A stretch of DNA of 23,273 nucleotides from Bacilli bacterium (GCA_017476705.1 JAFUZI010000012.1:1-23273); one strand, 5' to 3'; shown: positions 13,189 through 21,758, counted from the stretch's first letter. Numbers and translations are program-made. Notes: generated from the sequence alone by a model not told the origin.

Positions 13189-15483
13189 ATGAAAAAGTAT
13201 AGAGATTATATAAATATATTAATTTTAATTGTTTCTTATTTTATTATTTTACTTGTTACTACAAAGTGTTTTAATTATTTGCCACTTTCTAAAGTTGATT
13301 TTGATGTACAGCATTATCCACTTGCAGAATATTTTAGAAATTTATTTTATGAAACTAAAGATATATTCCCTGATTTTTCATTTAATTTAGGAGCAGGGGA
13401 AAATATTTATTATATTTCTTATTATGGCCTTTTAAATCCTATTATAATGTTTTCTTATTTAATGCCACATGTACCTATGATTTATTATATTATGATTATG
13501 ATGTCTTTAATTGTTATAATATCTACTGTATTATTTTATTATTATTTAAGACGTAATAATTATTCATTAATGGTATCATTTATTTCATCTTTTATTTTTT
13601 TAACAGCATCTCCTATAATATTTCATTCTCATAGGCATATAATGTTTATTGATTATTTTCCTTTTTTGATAATGTCATTTTATGGCATTGATAGTTTTGT
13701 TAAAAATAACAAAAGTACATTATTGGTTATTTCACTAGCATTAATAATTTTGACAAGTTATTATTACAGTCCTTCTGTTATTGCTGTTATTTTTATTTAT
13801 TCAATTTATAAATATTTATCTGTTAATGGAACAAATGAATTATATAAATTTATTAAAAAAACTATTTTTAGAATAATAATTTCTGTTTTAATTACTATGG
13901 TTTTAATTCTTCCTACAGCTTATACAATATTAAATGGAAGAAGTGGATCTGGCAATACAGTGGATGTTTTAAGTTTATTAATACCTAAATTAGATCTTTA
14001 TACATCATATTCCATTGGCTTTACATTAACAACATTTATTATTCTTGTATTTAGCCTTTTTAGTAAGGATAAATATAATAAGTTACTTGGTTTTATACTA
14101 GTTTCAATTATAATATTTCCAATATTTAATTATATATTAAATGGGACTTTATATATTAATGCGAAATCATTAATTCCTTTTATTCCACTATGTTTGATTG
14201 TTATATCAAATGAATTAAGTATTCTATTTAAAAACAAATTTTTAAAGTATTTGTTGTTTATTTTAATTATAATTACATCAACTACAACATGCATTATGTG
14301 CAACTTAAACGATAAATTAATGAGATTTAGTGATTTTAAAAATATTGATTATAAAATACATGATGATATTTATAGAACAAATACTTCTAATATTTCAAAG
14401 GAACACATTAATAAAGTGAATAATATAGATGAATTTAAAACAACTATGTATTCATCAACATTTAATAATGATTATAGAAACTTTTATTTAAATGTAATGG
14501 AAAATCCAATGAATTATAGAAATAAATTTATGATTACATCAAGTAGTAATATAATAAGAGAAATATACATGGGAGAAAAATATATTTATTCAAATTTTGA
14601 TTTGGGATATCCATACAAAAAAATAGGTAATGATTTATTTGAACTTGATAGTGTTTTACCAATTATTTATTCAACAGAAAAAACTATATCAAAAATTGAT
14701 TATGAATCATTAAATTACCCAGATAATATAATTAATTTAATAGGTAAAACTATTTCTAATAAAACAAATACAAATATTATAAATGTTAATAAAATTAATA
14801 ATTATATTATATTAGAAAGCAATGGATTGGTTATTGAAAAAACTACTTCTGGATATATTGTTAATGCGGATAAATCTAATTATTTAAAAGTTAAAGTAAA
14901 TGATAATTTGGATAATAAATTATTATTTGTTGATTTTGATATATTAAAAAATAATTCGTGCAAAACAACTGGAGATTTAAATGTTAGGATTAATAATATA
15001 GATAATAAACTAACTTGTCGTGAGTGGAAATATAATAATGAAAATCATAAATTTTCGTATGTTATAAGTTCTACTGTTGATAATACGCTTGACATACATT
15101 TTACAAAAGGTATTCATGAAATATCTAATATTAATTTATATGTTTTAGATTATGATTTAATTAAAAATATAAAAGACAATGTACAAGAGTTTAAATTTGA
15201 TAAAGCTAAAACAAAAGGTGATATTATAGAAGGCTCAATAAATGTTATAAATTCATCAGTAATAGTAACATCTATTCCATATGATAAGGGATTTAATGTT
15301 TATATAGATGGCATTAAAACTAAATATAAAAAAGTTAATGAGTGTTTCATAGGATTTGATATATCTAGTGGATATCATAACATTAAAATAGAATACAAGG
15401 CACCTTATAAAAATATTTCATTAGTAATAAGCCTTATTGGAATTATCTTGCTAATTTATAATTATATAAAAGAAAAGAGTTAA
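13189..15483 (+). CDS. YfhO family membrane glycosyltransferase (GT-C like)
   Basis: 764 residues. The N-terminal half (about 10-370) has roughly a dozen transmembrane helices. The first extracytoplasmic loop carries DFDVQHYPLAEYFRN and FSFNLGAGENIYYISYYGLLNP, the diagnostic YfhO blocks; the acidic residues there are the expected catalytic site of a GT-C fold. From about 375 to 735 there is a large extracellular, beta-rich domain, then a final helix (about 738-757). In B. subtilis and Listeria, YfhO proteins transfer sugars from undecaprenyl carriers to lipoteichoic acid outside the membrane, with CsbB- and GtcA-type partners. No such partner is in the window. Substrate here is unknown. Single-gene unit with its own promoter and terminator. 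Confidence 0.88.
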   Translation: MKKYRDYINILILIVSYFIILLVTTKCFNYLPLSKVDFDVQHYPLAEYFRNLFYETKDIFPDFSFNLGAGENIYYISYYGLLNPIIMFSYLMPHVPMIYYIMIMMSLIVIISTVLFYYYLRRNNYSLMVSFISSFIFLTASPIIFHSHRHIMFIDYFPFLIMSFYGIDSFVKNNKSTLLVISLALIILTSYYYSPSVIAVIFIYSIYKYLSVNGTNELYKFIKKTIFRIIISVLITMVLILPTAYTILNGRSGSGNTVDVLSLLIPKLDLYTSYSIGFTLTTFIILVFSLFSKDKYNKLLGFILVSIIIFPIFNYILNGTLYINAKSLIPFIPLCLIVISNELSILFKNKFLKYLLFILIIITSTTTCIMCNLNDKLMRFSDFKNIDYKIHDDIYRTNTSNISKEHINKVNNIDEFKTTMYSSTFNNDYRNFYLNVMENPMNYRNKFMITSSSNIIREIYMGEKYIYSNFDLGYPYKKIGNDLFELDSVLPIIYSTEKTISKIDYESLNYPDNIINLIGKTISNKTNTNIINVNKINNYIILESNGLVIEKTTSGYIVNADKSNYLKVKVNDNLDNKLLFVDFDILKNNSCKTTGDLNVRINNIDNKLTCREWKYNNENHKFSYVISSTVDNTLDIHFTKGIHEISNINLYVLDYDLIKNIKDNVQEFKFDKAKTKGDIIEGSINVINSSVIVTSIPYDKGFNVYIDGIKTKYKKVNECFIGFDISSGYHNIKIEYKAPYKNISLVISLIGIILLIYNYIKEKS

Positions 15484-15494
15484 AAACTCTTTTT
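15473..15494 (+). terminator. yfhO terminator
   Basis: AAAAGAGTT (15473-15481) / AACTCTTTT (15485-15493), loop AAA, T run. Stop codon inside the hairpin. Confidence 0.8.
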
Positions 15495-15499
15495 AAATT

Positions 15500-15508
15500 T
15501 GTTATAAT
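15500..15508 (+). promoter_or_regulatory. tex promoter (extended -10)
   Basis: TGtTATAAT at 15500-15508. AAAGGAGT precedes the ATG at 15537. Confidence 0.6.
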
Positions 15509-15536
15509 ATTATTGTGATAGTAAAGGAGTAAACAT

Positions 15537-17684
15537 ATGAACAACGAGATAATAAAAGAAATAAGTAATGATTTAAATATAAAAGAAGAATATATAAAAA
15601 AGACACTTAATATGCTAAGCGAAGGATGTACAGTTCCATTTATAGCACGTTATAGAAAAGGTGAAACTGGAGCTTTAACAGAAGAAGAAATTAGAAATAT
15701 AAATGAAGTGTATGTTTATCAAGTATCTCTAGAAAAGAGAAAAGAAGACGTAATTAGGCTAATTGATGAAAAAGGCCTTCTTACAGATGATTTAAAGAAA
15801 AATATAATGGCATGTAAGAAGCTTGTTGAAGTAGAAGATATATATAGACCTTTTAAAGAAAAGAAAAAAACAAAAGCTACTGATGCTATTAATAATGGAT
15901 TAGAACCTTTAGCTAAAATAATTATGTCTTTTAAAGCTACTGATATAAAAAGTATTGCTAAAAATTATATTAATGATAAAGTTAAGTCTGTTGACGATGC
16001 AATTGAAGGAGCAAGCTATATTATAGCTGAATGGATAAGCGATAATGCTTATATAAGGAAATGGATTAGAAGCTTTATTTATAAAAATGGTATTATTAAA
16101 ACAAGCGTAAAAAAGGATAACAATGATGATTCTTTAGTTTATGAGATGTATTATAATTATGAAGAAGAAGTTAAAAGAATAAAACCCCATAGAATTTTAG
16201 CTATTAATCGTGGTGAAAAAGAAAAAGTTTTAAATGTTAAGATAAGTGTTGATGATAATAAGATAATTGAATTTATAGAATCAAAATATATAAAAGATAA
16301 AAATAGTGAATCTGCGTCTATTGTAGAAAATGCTATTAAAGATAGTTATAAAAGATTAATATATCCATCTATTGAAAGAGAAATTAGATCAGATTTATCT
16401 ATAAAGGGTGAAGATGCTGCTATTATAAACTTTGGTAAAAACTTAGAGGCATTATTACTTACTCCTCCAATGAAAGAAAAAGTTGTACTTGCAGTAGACC
16501 CAGGATTTGTTAATGGATGTAAGATTGCTGTTGTTGATAAAACTGGTAAATACTTAGATTCTTGTGTTATAAAGCCTTTTTTAAAGGGTAAGACAAATAT
16601 TGACGAAGATGTAAAAGTACTAGTTGATTTAATAAAAAAATATAATGTAGATATTATATCAATAGGGAATGGTACTGCATCAAGAGAATCAGAGAAAATG
16701 GTATCTGATATGATTAAAAAATATAATTTAAATGTTAAATATGCCATTGTATCAGAAGCAGGCGCATCTATTTATAGTGCATCAAATGTTGCAATAGAAG
16801 AATTTCCTGATCTTGCTGTTGAGAAAAGAAGTGCTGTATCTATTGCGAGACGTCTTCAAGATCCATTATCAGAGCTTGTTAAAATACCGCCTGATGGAAT
16901 TGGTGTAGGACTTTATCAACATGATGTAGCTGATAAGAAACTTAAAGATAACTTGGATTTCGTTGTTGAGAAAGTAGTTAATAGTGTTGGTGTTAATATT
17001 AATACAGCAAGCCCTTATATACTTAAATATATTTCAGGACTAACAAGTAAAAATATATCTAAGATAATTGAATATAGAGATTGTCATGGTAAATTTAATT
17101 CAAGAGATGAGCTTAAGAAGAAAAAAATATTATCAGATAAAGCATTTGAACAAGCAATAGGATTTTTAAGAGTCCAAGATGGAGTAAATATTTTAGATCA
17201 AACTGATATTCACCCAGAAAGCTATGATAAGGTATTGAAATTATTAGATAGTATTGATTCCAATATTAGCCAATTAGGTACACCTTATTTAATAGAAAAA
17301 TTAGATAATATTAATATAGAAGAAGAATCAAGTAAATTAGGAATTGATAAATATACTTTAGAAGATATTATTAAATCGTTAAAAAAACCTAGTAGAGATC
17401 CAAGAGATGAAATAGATGCACCAATACTTAAAAGTGATGTTTTAAATATAGATGATTTAACACTAGGTATGAAGTTACAAGGTACTGTTAGAAATGTAGT
17501 TGATTTTGGAGCATTTATTGATATTGGACTTCATAATGATGGGTTAGTTCATATTTCTAATATGTCAAAAGAATTCATCAAAAATCCAAGTGATGTTGTA
17601 AGTGTTGGAGATATAGTAGATTGTTATGTAATAGAAATTAATAAAGAAAAAGAAAAAGTATCATTATCACTATTAGAAAAGTAG
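15537..17684 (+). CDS. tex: Tex, S1-domain transcription accessory protein
   Basis: 715 residues, the usual length. Domains: N-terminal helix-turn-helix region with the hallmark GCTVPFIARYRKGETGALTEEEIR cut short here as CTVPFIARYRKGETG (about 30-45); a YqgF/RNase H-like domain from about 318 with AVDPGFVNGCKIAVVD; SPLSELVKIPPDGIGVG..QHDV near 443-467; tandem helix-hairpin-helix motifs (NINTASPYILKYISGLT and the KFNSRDELKKKK region, about 487-545); and a C-terminal S1 RNA-binding domain (about 638-713, LQGTVRNVVDFGAFIDIGL, GLVHIS). Nucleic-acid-binding housekeeping protein related to eukaryotic Spt6; it affects transcription and expression of some virulence genes in pathogens. Monocistronic. 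Confidence 0.96.
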   Translation: MNNEIIKEISNDLNIKEEYIKKTLNMLSEGCTVPFIARYRKGETGALTEEEIRNINEVYVYQVSLEKRKEDVIRLIDEKGLLTDDLKKNIMACKKLVEVEDIYRPFKEKKKTKATDAINNGLEPLAKIIMSFKATDIKSIAKNYINDKVKSVDDAIEGASYIIAEWISDNAYIRKWIRSFIYKNGIIKTSVKKDNNDDSLVYEMYYNYEEEVKRIKPHRILAINRGEKEKVLNVKISVDDNKIIEFIESKYIKDKNSESASIVENAIKDSYKRLIYPSIEREIRSDLSIKGEDAAIINFGKNLEALLLTPPMKEKVVLAVDPGFVNGCKIAVVDKTGKYLDSCVIKPFLKGKTNIDEDVKVLVDLIKKYNVDIISIGNGTASRESEKMVSDMIKKYNLNVKYAIVSEAGASIYSASNVAIEEFPDLAVEKRSAVSIARRLQDPLSELVKIPPDGIGVGLYQHDVADKKLKDNLDFVVEKVVNSVGVNINTASPYILKYISGLTSKNISKIIEYRDCHGKFNSRDELKKKKILSDKAFEQAIGFLRVQDGVNILDQTDIHPESYDKVLKLLDSIDSNISQLGTPYLIEKLDNINIEEESSKLGIDKYTLEDIIKSLKKPSRDPRDEIDAPILKSDVLNIDDLTLGMKLQGTVRNVVDFGAFIDIGLHNDGLVHISNMSKEFIKNPSDVVSVGDIVDCYVIEINKEKEKVSLSLLEK

Positions 17685-17704
17685 AAAAAAATTTCTACTT
17701 TTTT
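17677..17704 (+). terminator. tex terminator
   Basis: Eleven-bp stem AAAAGTAGAAA (17677-17687) / TTTCTACTTTT (17692-17702), loop AAAA, T tail. Stop codon in the 5' arm. Confidence 0.8.
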
Positions 17705-17732
17705 CATATTTCGACATAATTTCTAAATTAAG

Positions 17733-17741
17733 TGTTATATA
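17733..17741 (+). promoter_or_regulatory. Promoter of the YhcG nuclease gene (extended -10)
   Basis: TGtTATATA at 17733-17741. A TCGACA at 17711-17716 is a poorly spaced -35 candidate (19 bp). Confidence 0.4.
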
Positions 17742-17766
17742 GTAGATGACATTTAAGGAGGTTTTT

Positions 17767-18657
17767 ATGAACTATTATGATGAGATTAAGCAAGAATTAA
17801 TTAATAATGAAATTTATAAGAAAGCAAAAGATTACTCAAAAAATAGAAGTGATTTAAGGTCATATTATAATGTTGGGAGATTATTATTTGAAGCAGGTAA
17901 TGATTATGGTGAAAATATTATAGGTAATTATTCAAAAAAATTAGTCATCGAAGTTGGAAAAAAGTATGATAAAAGTACTCTATTTAAAATTAGAAAATTT
18001 TATTTAATTTTTTCTAATGAAAAAGTGGCACCACTGGTGCCACAATTAAGCTGGAGTCATTGTTTGATATTATTGCCCATAAAAGATATTGATAAAATTA
18101 ACTATTATATAGAACAAATAATTAAAAGAAATTTGTCTAAAAGAGAGTTAGAACGTATTATAAAAGATAAAGAGTATGAAAGATTACCAAATGAAACTAA
18201 AGACAAGATAATTAAAAAAGAAGAAAATGAGGTAAAAGATTATATTAAAAATCCAATAATTATAAAAAATAGTAATAATTATGAAGAAATATCTGAGAAA
18301 ATATTACAACAAATGATTTTAGAGGATATACCATCCTTTTTAAATGAATTGGGTGAAGGCTTTACATTTATTAAAAATGAATACAAAATAAAAATAGGAG
18401 ATAATTATAACTATATTGATTTGTTATTATTTAATTATATTTATAACTGTTTTGTTGTAGTAGAGTTAAAAGTTACTGATTTAAAAAAAGAACATATAGG
18501 GCAAGTACAAGTATATATGAATTATATAGATAAGCATTTAAAAAATGATAATCAAAATAAAACAATCGGTATAATAATAGTTAGAAGAGATAATAAAAAT
18601 ATAATTGCATATTCAAGTGATAATAGAATAATATCAAGAGAGTATCAAGTAATATAA
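17767..18657 (+). CDS. YhcG-type PDDEXK nuclease (DUF1016)
   Basis: 296 residues from ATG 17767. An in-frame ATG at 17746 is rejected because the AAGGAGG ribosome binding site (17754-17760) lies inside that extension. The N-terminal DUF1016 domain shows YYNVGRLLFEAG, YGENIIGNYSKKL, STLFKIRKFYLIF and PQLSWSH (about 33-99), a winged-helix-like region, then the ELERI segment. The C-terminal nuclease core has D218 (YIDLLLF), E233-L-K235 (VVVELK) and GQVQVYMNY, the PDDEXK active site. It is somewhat shorter than many family members. The family is widespread, patchily distributed, often next to restriction-modification or mobile elements, and its target is uncertain. Here it stands alone, flanked by housekeeping genes, with a strong ribosome binding site; probably acquired. 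A GC-rich perfect palindrome lies inside it (18025-18043). Confidence 0.9.
   Translation: MNYYDEIKQELINNEIYKKAKDYSKNRSDLRSYYNVGRLLFEAGNDYGENIIGNYSKKLVIEVGKKYDKSTLFKIRKFYLIFSNEKVAPLVPQLSWSHCLILLPIKDIDKINYYIEQIIKRNLSKRELERIIKDKEYERLPNETKDKIIKKEENEVKDYIKNPIIIKNSNNYEEISEKILQQMILEDIPSFLNELGEGFTFIKNEYKIKIGDNYNYIDLLLFNYIYNCFVVVELKVTDLKKEHIGQVQVYMNYIDKHLKNDNQNKTIGIIIVRRDNKNIIAYSSDNRIISREYQVI
18025..18043. repeat. Perfect 19-bp GC-rich palindrome inside the YhcG gene
   Basis: GTGGCACCA (18025-18033), central C, TGGTGCCAC (18035-18043). Nine perfect base pairs, 13 of 19 bases G or C, in otherwise very AT-rich coding sequence. It encodes most of the VAPLVP stretch just before the conserved QLSWSH motif. 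Confidence 0.85.
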
Positions 18658-18684
18658 AAACTTCTAGGATTAACTAGAAGTTTT
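18657..18684. terminator. Bidirectional terminator between the YhcG and radical SAM genes
   Basis: Eleven-bp perfect stem AAAACTTCTAG (18657-18667) / CTAGAAGTTTT (18674-18684), loop GATTAA. It gives a U tail on both strands; the minus-strand gene stops inside it. Confidence 0.88.
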
Positions 18685-19599
18685 ATCACCTTGATAAATA
18701 TCTCGCTTTTTCATTTCTTTATCTATATCGTTCATAACACAGAATTTTTTAACTAACCAATCAGGTTCTACTAAGTCTTCACGTTTTGGATCTCCTGTGA
18801 TTCTATTTATAACTATATCTTCTCTTAAATATTCTAACTGTTCACATACTATATCAACATATTCTTCCTTTGTTAAAATATGAAATGGCTTTTCTTCATA
18901 AATGATATTTAATTTTGTATCTTTAACAATTGATAACATATGTATTTTAATACCTTGAATATCAAGCTTATTTAAATATTTAACAGTTTCTATCATCATT
19001 TCTTTTGTCTCATAAGGAAGCCCATTAATAATGTGAACAACTACATTAATGCCTCTTTTTCTAAGCTCTTTCACACAGTCTTTAAAACACTCTAAGGTAT
19101 GACATCTATTTATAAATTTAGATGTTTTATCATGTATTGTTTGAAGACCTAACTCAACAGTTAGATAGGTTTTTTTAGATAGATCTTCTAAATAATCCAT
19201 TACTTCAGGTTTAATACTATCTGGTCTTGTTCCAATAGATAGACCAACTACGTTTTCATATTTAATAACTTCTTCAAAATTTTTCTTTAAAAAATCAAGT
19301 GGGGCATATGTATTAGTATTAGATTGAAAGTAGGCTATATATTTACTATTAGGCCATTTTTTTAACATCATATTTTTAATTTCATCAAATTGTTCTTTTA
19401 ATGGTTTTTTTCTATCTCCAGCAAAGTCCCCTGAACCATTCTTACAATATATACATCCACCAATTCCAACAGTACCATCAATGTTTGGACATGTAAGTCC
19501 CATATCTAAACTTACCTTAAATACTTTAGAGTTAAATTTATGCTTATAAAAATAATCAAGTGTATAATATCTTTTATTTGAATCAGAATATTTAAACAT
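18670..19599 (-). CDS. TIGR01212 family radical SAM protein (YtqA/YhcC-like)
   Basis: 309 residues from ATG 19599. The upstream in-frame ATG at 19614 is rejected: GGATGTGAT, the ribosome binding site, would lie inside it, and the predicted transcription start (about 19613) coincides with it. The cluster-binding cysteines are C37, C49 and C52 in a CPNIDGTVG...GGCIYC context, the CX11CX2C spacing of this family and not CX3CX2C. Downstream are GLSIGTRPDS, LTVELGLQT, RGINVVVHIINGLPYE and the IQGIKIHMLSIVKDTKL region. Binds a 4Fe-4S cluster and S-adenosylmethionine; the substrate is not established. B. subtilis ytqA is followed by the methyltransferase ytqB, absent here. Converges on the YhcG gene, divergent from the carrier. 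Confidence 0.93.
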   Translation of the reverse strand: MFKYSDSNKRYYTLDYFYKHKFNSKVFKVSLDMGLTCPNIDGTVGIGGCIYCKNGSGDFAGDRKKPLKEQFDEIKNMMLKKWPNSKYIAYFQSNTNTYAPLDFLKKNFEEVIKYENVVGLSIGTRPDSIKPEVMDYLEDLSKKTYLTVELGLQTIHDKTSKFINRCHTLECFKDCVKELRKRGINVVVHIINGLPYETKEMMIETVKYLNKLDIQGIKIHMLSIVKDTKLNIIYEEKPFHILTKEEYVDIVCEQLEYLREDIVINRITGDPKREDLVEPDWLVKKFCVMNDIDKEMKKRDIYQGDKTSS

Positions 19600-19619
19600 A
19601 TTTATCACATCCATGACAT

Positions 19620-19625
19620 ATTATA
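19620..19625 (-). promoter_or_regulatory. Promoter -10 of the radical SAM gene
   Basis: Minus-strand TATAAT (19625-19620); no convincing -35. Its predicted start near 19613 supports translation from ATG 19599. Confidence 0.45.
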
Positions 19626-19684
19626 ATATATATTTAATAATTTGTGTGAAAAATAATTAATTTATTTAAAAAATATTTATAATT

Positions 19685-19693
19685 TGATATAAT
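19685..19693 (+). promoter_or_regulatory. Carrier gene promoter (extended -10)
   Basis: TGaTATAAT at 19685-19693, followed by AGGAGGT and ATG at 19712. Divergent from the radical SAM promoter about 60 bp away. Confidence 0.6.
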
Positions 19694-19711
19694 AAACTAG
19701 GAGGTAATAAT

Positions 19712-21085
19712 ATGAAAAAGAATAACATATTGAAGGCATTAGGTATTCTGTTTTTATTGTTTATTTTAGTTAGTTGGATTATTCCTGCTGGATATTTTAA
19801 TAATGGTGAATACACAGGTAGTACTATTATGCCAATTGGAATATTTGATGTCATTATATATCCTTTCATGGCATTAACTAGTTCAGTGTTTGTACTTATG
19901 GCAATTGATATTTTACTAATTGGTGCTTTGTATGGAGTAATGAATAAAACTGGTTTTTATTCTAATTTAGTTGATAGGATAGTAAAAAAATTTAAAGGTA
20001 GTGAAATTAAGTTTTTAGTTATTACAACTGTTTTGTTTACCGTTTTATCATCACTTACAGGATTAAATTTAGTACTTGTTATATTTGTTCCAATGTTTGC
20101 AACTATATTAATGTTGCTTGGATTTAGTAAAATAAGTTCTATGCTTGCAACTATCGGTGGTATTTTAATTGGTAATTTAGCAAGTTTATATGGTGCTAAT
20201 ATAGCAGGATATATTACTTATTTGAATGGTAATATGAATTCTAATATTATAGCTAAAATTGTTTTATTTATAGTATCTTTATTTTTACTTGTTTTCTTTA
20301 CAGTTAAAACAGCAAGTGTAAAAGAAAAAGTTAAAGATATTAAACTATATAGTAAATCTACTAAAAAAGTGAAATTAACAAAAGGTATTACTGTATTAAC
20401 TTTGATGTTTATTGTACTTGTTTTTGCTATGTATAATTGGTCTATGGCATTTAATATTGATTTGTTTGATAATATTCATAAATCAATTACATCATTTAAA
20501 ATTGGAAATTTTCCATTATTTGGTTATTTAATTGGATCTATCCCTGCGTTTGGACATTGGACTAATTATGATTTAGGATTTACTTTAATTGTCGTGACAT
20601 TTATAATTGGTAAATTATATAAATTAAGTATAAAGGAAATAATTGATGGATCACTTCTTGGAATTAAAGAAATATTACCAGTAGCTTTAATGGTATTGGC
20701 TGCAAATATTTTATTTTTACTTATGAATGTTAATTCAAACGGATATACATTCTATAATACAATGTTATCTAGGACAATTGGTGATAATATTATATATTTA
20801 CCATTTACAATTATTACTGGAATTGGTAGTATACTTTATAATGATTTCCCATATCTTTTAAGTACTATTTATAGTGCATCGGCTACACATATAGATAAAT
20901 ATAGTGTTATATTTATGCTAACTCAAACTATTCATGGAATTGTATCTTTAGTAGCGCCTACAAGTATAATACTTGTTATAGGACTTATGTATTTTGAAAT
21001 AGATTATCTTAAATGGTTAAAAAACATTTGGAAATTATTATTATGTTTATTTGCATTATCAATTATTATAGTAATTATTATATAA
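19712..21085 (+). CDS. YfcC/DcuC-type carrier (C4-dicarboxylate anaerobic carrier family)
   Basis: 457 residues, about 12 transmembrane helices. The start LFLLFILVSWIIPAGYF...GEYTG is the family signature near residues 14-36. Two further hallmarks are the GALYGVMNKTGFY segment (about 69-81) and a first half rich in small residues, TTVLFTVLSSLTGLN; the second half repeats the fold, with GTG-type ITGIGSILYNDFPYL. Members move C4-dicarboxylates, amino acids or peptides by exchange or with sodium or protons; the substrate cannot be read from sequence. Single-gene unit between a divergent radical SAM gene and its own terminator, so context gives no clue to substrate. Confidence 0.78.
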   Translation: MKKNNILKALGILFLLFILVSWIIPAGYFNNGEYTGSTIMPIGIFDVIIYPFMALTSSVFVLMAIDILLIGALYGVMNKTGFYSNLVDRIVKKFKGSEIKFLVITTVLFTVLSSLTGLNLVLVIFVPMFATILMLLGFSKISSMLATIGGILIGNLASLYGANIAGYITYLNGNMNSNIIAKIVLFIVSLFLLVFFTVKTASVKEKVKDIKLYSKSTKKVKLTKGITVLTLMFIVLVFAMYNWSMAFNIDLFDNIHKSITSFKIGNFPLFGYLIGSIPAFGHWTNYDLGFTLIVVTFIIGKLYKLSIKEIIDGSLLGIKEILPVALMVLAANILFLLMNVNSNGYTFYNTMLSRTIGDNIIYLPFTIITGIGSILYNDFPYLLSTIYSASATHIDKYSVIFMLTQTIHGIVSLVAPTSIILVIGLMYFEIDYLKWLKNIWKLLLCLFALSIIIVIII

Positions 21086-21106
21086 AAGGATTTATAAATC
21101 CTTTTT
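21084..21106 (+). terminator. Carrier gene terminator
   Basis: AAAAGGATT (21084-21092) / AATCCTTTT (21097-21105), loop TATA, T tail. Starts at the last bases of the gene. Confidence 0.8.
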
Positions 21107-21110
21107 CTTG

Positions 21111-21119
21111 TGCTATAAT
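21111..21119 (+). promoter_or_regulatory. Promoter of the coiled-coil orphan gene (extended -10)
   Basis: TGcTATAAT at 21111-21119, 5 bp after the T run of the preceding terminator. Confidence 0.65.
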
Positions 21120-21141
21120 ATTATAAGGTAGGTGAGTATGG

Positions 21142-21717
21142 ATGAGCTATAGTGAATTGATTGAAAAAATTGAAGTTGCTATTAAGTGTGTTGATCAAAG
21201 AATTGCCGTTCTTAATAAAAAAGTTCATCTAATCACTAATACAATGAAAGTTCGTCAAAAAGACACATCTGTTAAATATCAATATGAATTAGAAAGAGAC
21301 AATTATACTATTTTAAAAACAAATAATGATATAGTTAAAGCTGAACTTTTTAAAAAGAGATGCCGTTATTATATGGATTTTTTAAAGTATAGTGAGAAAA
21401 AGGACATTTTAAATATAAAAAGAAATGAATATAATTTTATTAAAACATTGCAAGATGAAGTGATTTTTTATTTTGATTCAAAAGAAAACGAATTAAAGCA
21501 AAGAGCCATTATAGAAAAGATTGTTGGTAAAGAAGTTACTTCTTATGATATGATTAGGGAACTTGTTAAGGATAGAGAAAAGAAATATAATATGTTTTTA
21601 AATAAGGAGTTTTATTTAAATCCAAATAAGATATATACTTTAACTTATCTAAACTACGATATTAACGAAGTAACAAACAAAATATATTCACCTAAAGGTA
21701 GAAAAAAAGCTTCATAA
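21142..21717 (+). CDS. Orphan helical coiled-coil protein, 191 residues
   Basis: Not recognised. The start ATG 21142 lies 7 nt after AGGTG (21130-21134). An out-of-frame ATG at 21138 reads four codons only. The protein is highly charged and nearly all helical: residues 1-110 have heptad-like spacing (ELIEKIEVAIKCVDQRIAVL, YELERDNYTILKTNNDIV, RNEYNFIKTLQDEVIFYF). A short linker at about 130-145 follows, then a less regular C-terminus ending in a basic KGRKKAS. There is no signal peptide or membrane helix, so it is cytosolic. It might act as a structural or scaffold protein; the neighbours (carrier, zincin, murein hydrolase regulator) do not define a pathway. Confidence 0.82.
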   Translation: MSYSELIEKIEVAIKCVDQRIAVLNKKVHLITNTMKVRQKDTSVKYQYELERDNYTILKTNNDIVKAELFKKRCRYYMDFLKYSEKKDILNIKRNEYNFIKTLQDEVIFYFDSKENELKQRAIIEKIVGKEVTSYDMIRELVKDREKKYNMFLNKEFYLNPNKIYTLTYLNYDINEVTNKIYSPKGRKKAS

Positions 21718-21741
21718 AACACATATTATTATGTGTTTTTT
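21716..21741 (+). terminator. Terminator of the orphan gene
   Basis: AAAACACAT (21716-21724) / ATGTGTTTT (21731-21739), loop ATTATT, T tail; overlaps the stop codon. Confidence 0.82.
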
Positions 21742-21749
21742 AGTTTGTA

Positions 21750-21758
21750 TGTTATAAT
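21750..21758 (+). promoter_or_regulatory. Promoter of the zincin gene (extended -10), probably leaderless
   Basis: TGtTATAAT at 21750-21758. The start codon is at 21766, so transcription would begin at or next to its A. No ribosome binding site fits between. Confidence 0.6.

Noticed and set aside
17746..17766. Upstream ATG 17746 for the YhcG nuclease
   Set aside because: The strong AAGGAGG lies inside this extension and points to ATG 17767.
19600..19614. Upstream ATG 19614 for the radical SAM protein
   Set aside because: GGATGTGAT in front of ATG 19599 would be inside the extension, and the predicted transcription start is at 19613.
21138..21152. Four-codon frame (ATG 21138) overlapping the start of the coiled-coil gene
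   Set aside because: Only 3 nt from the Shine-Dalgarno, too close for efficient use; likely chance.
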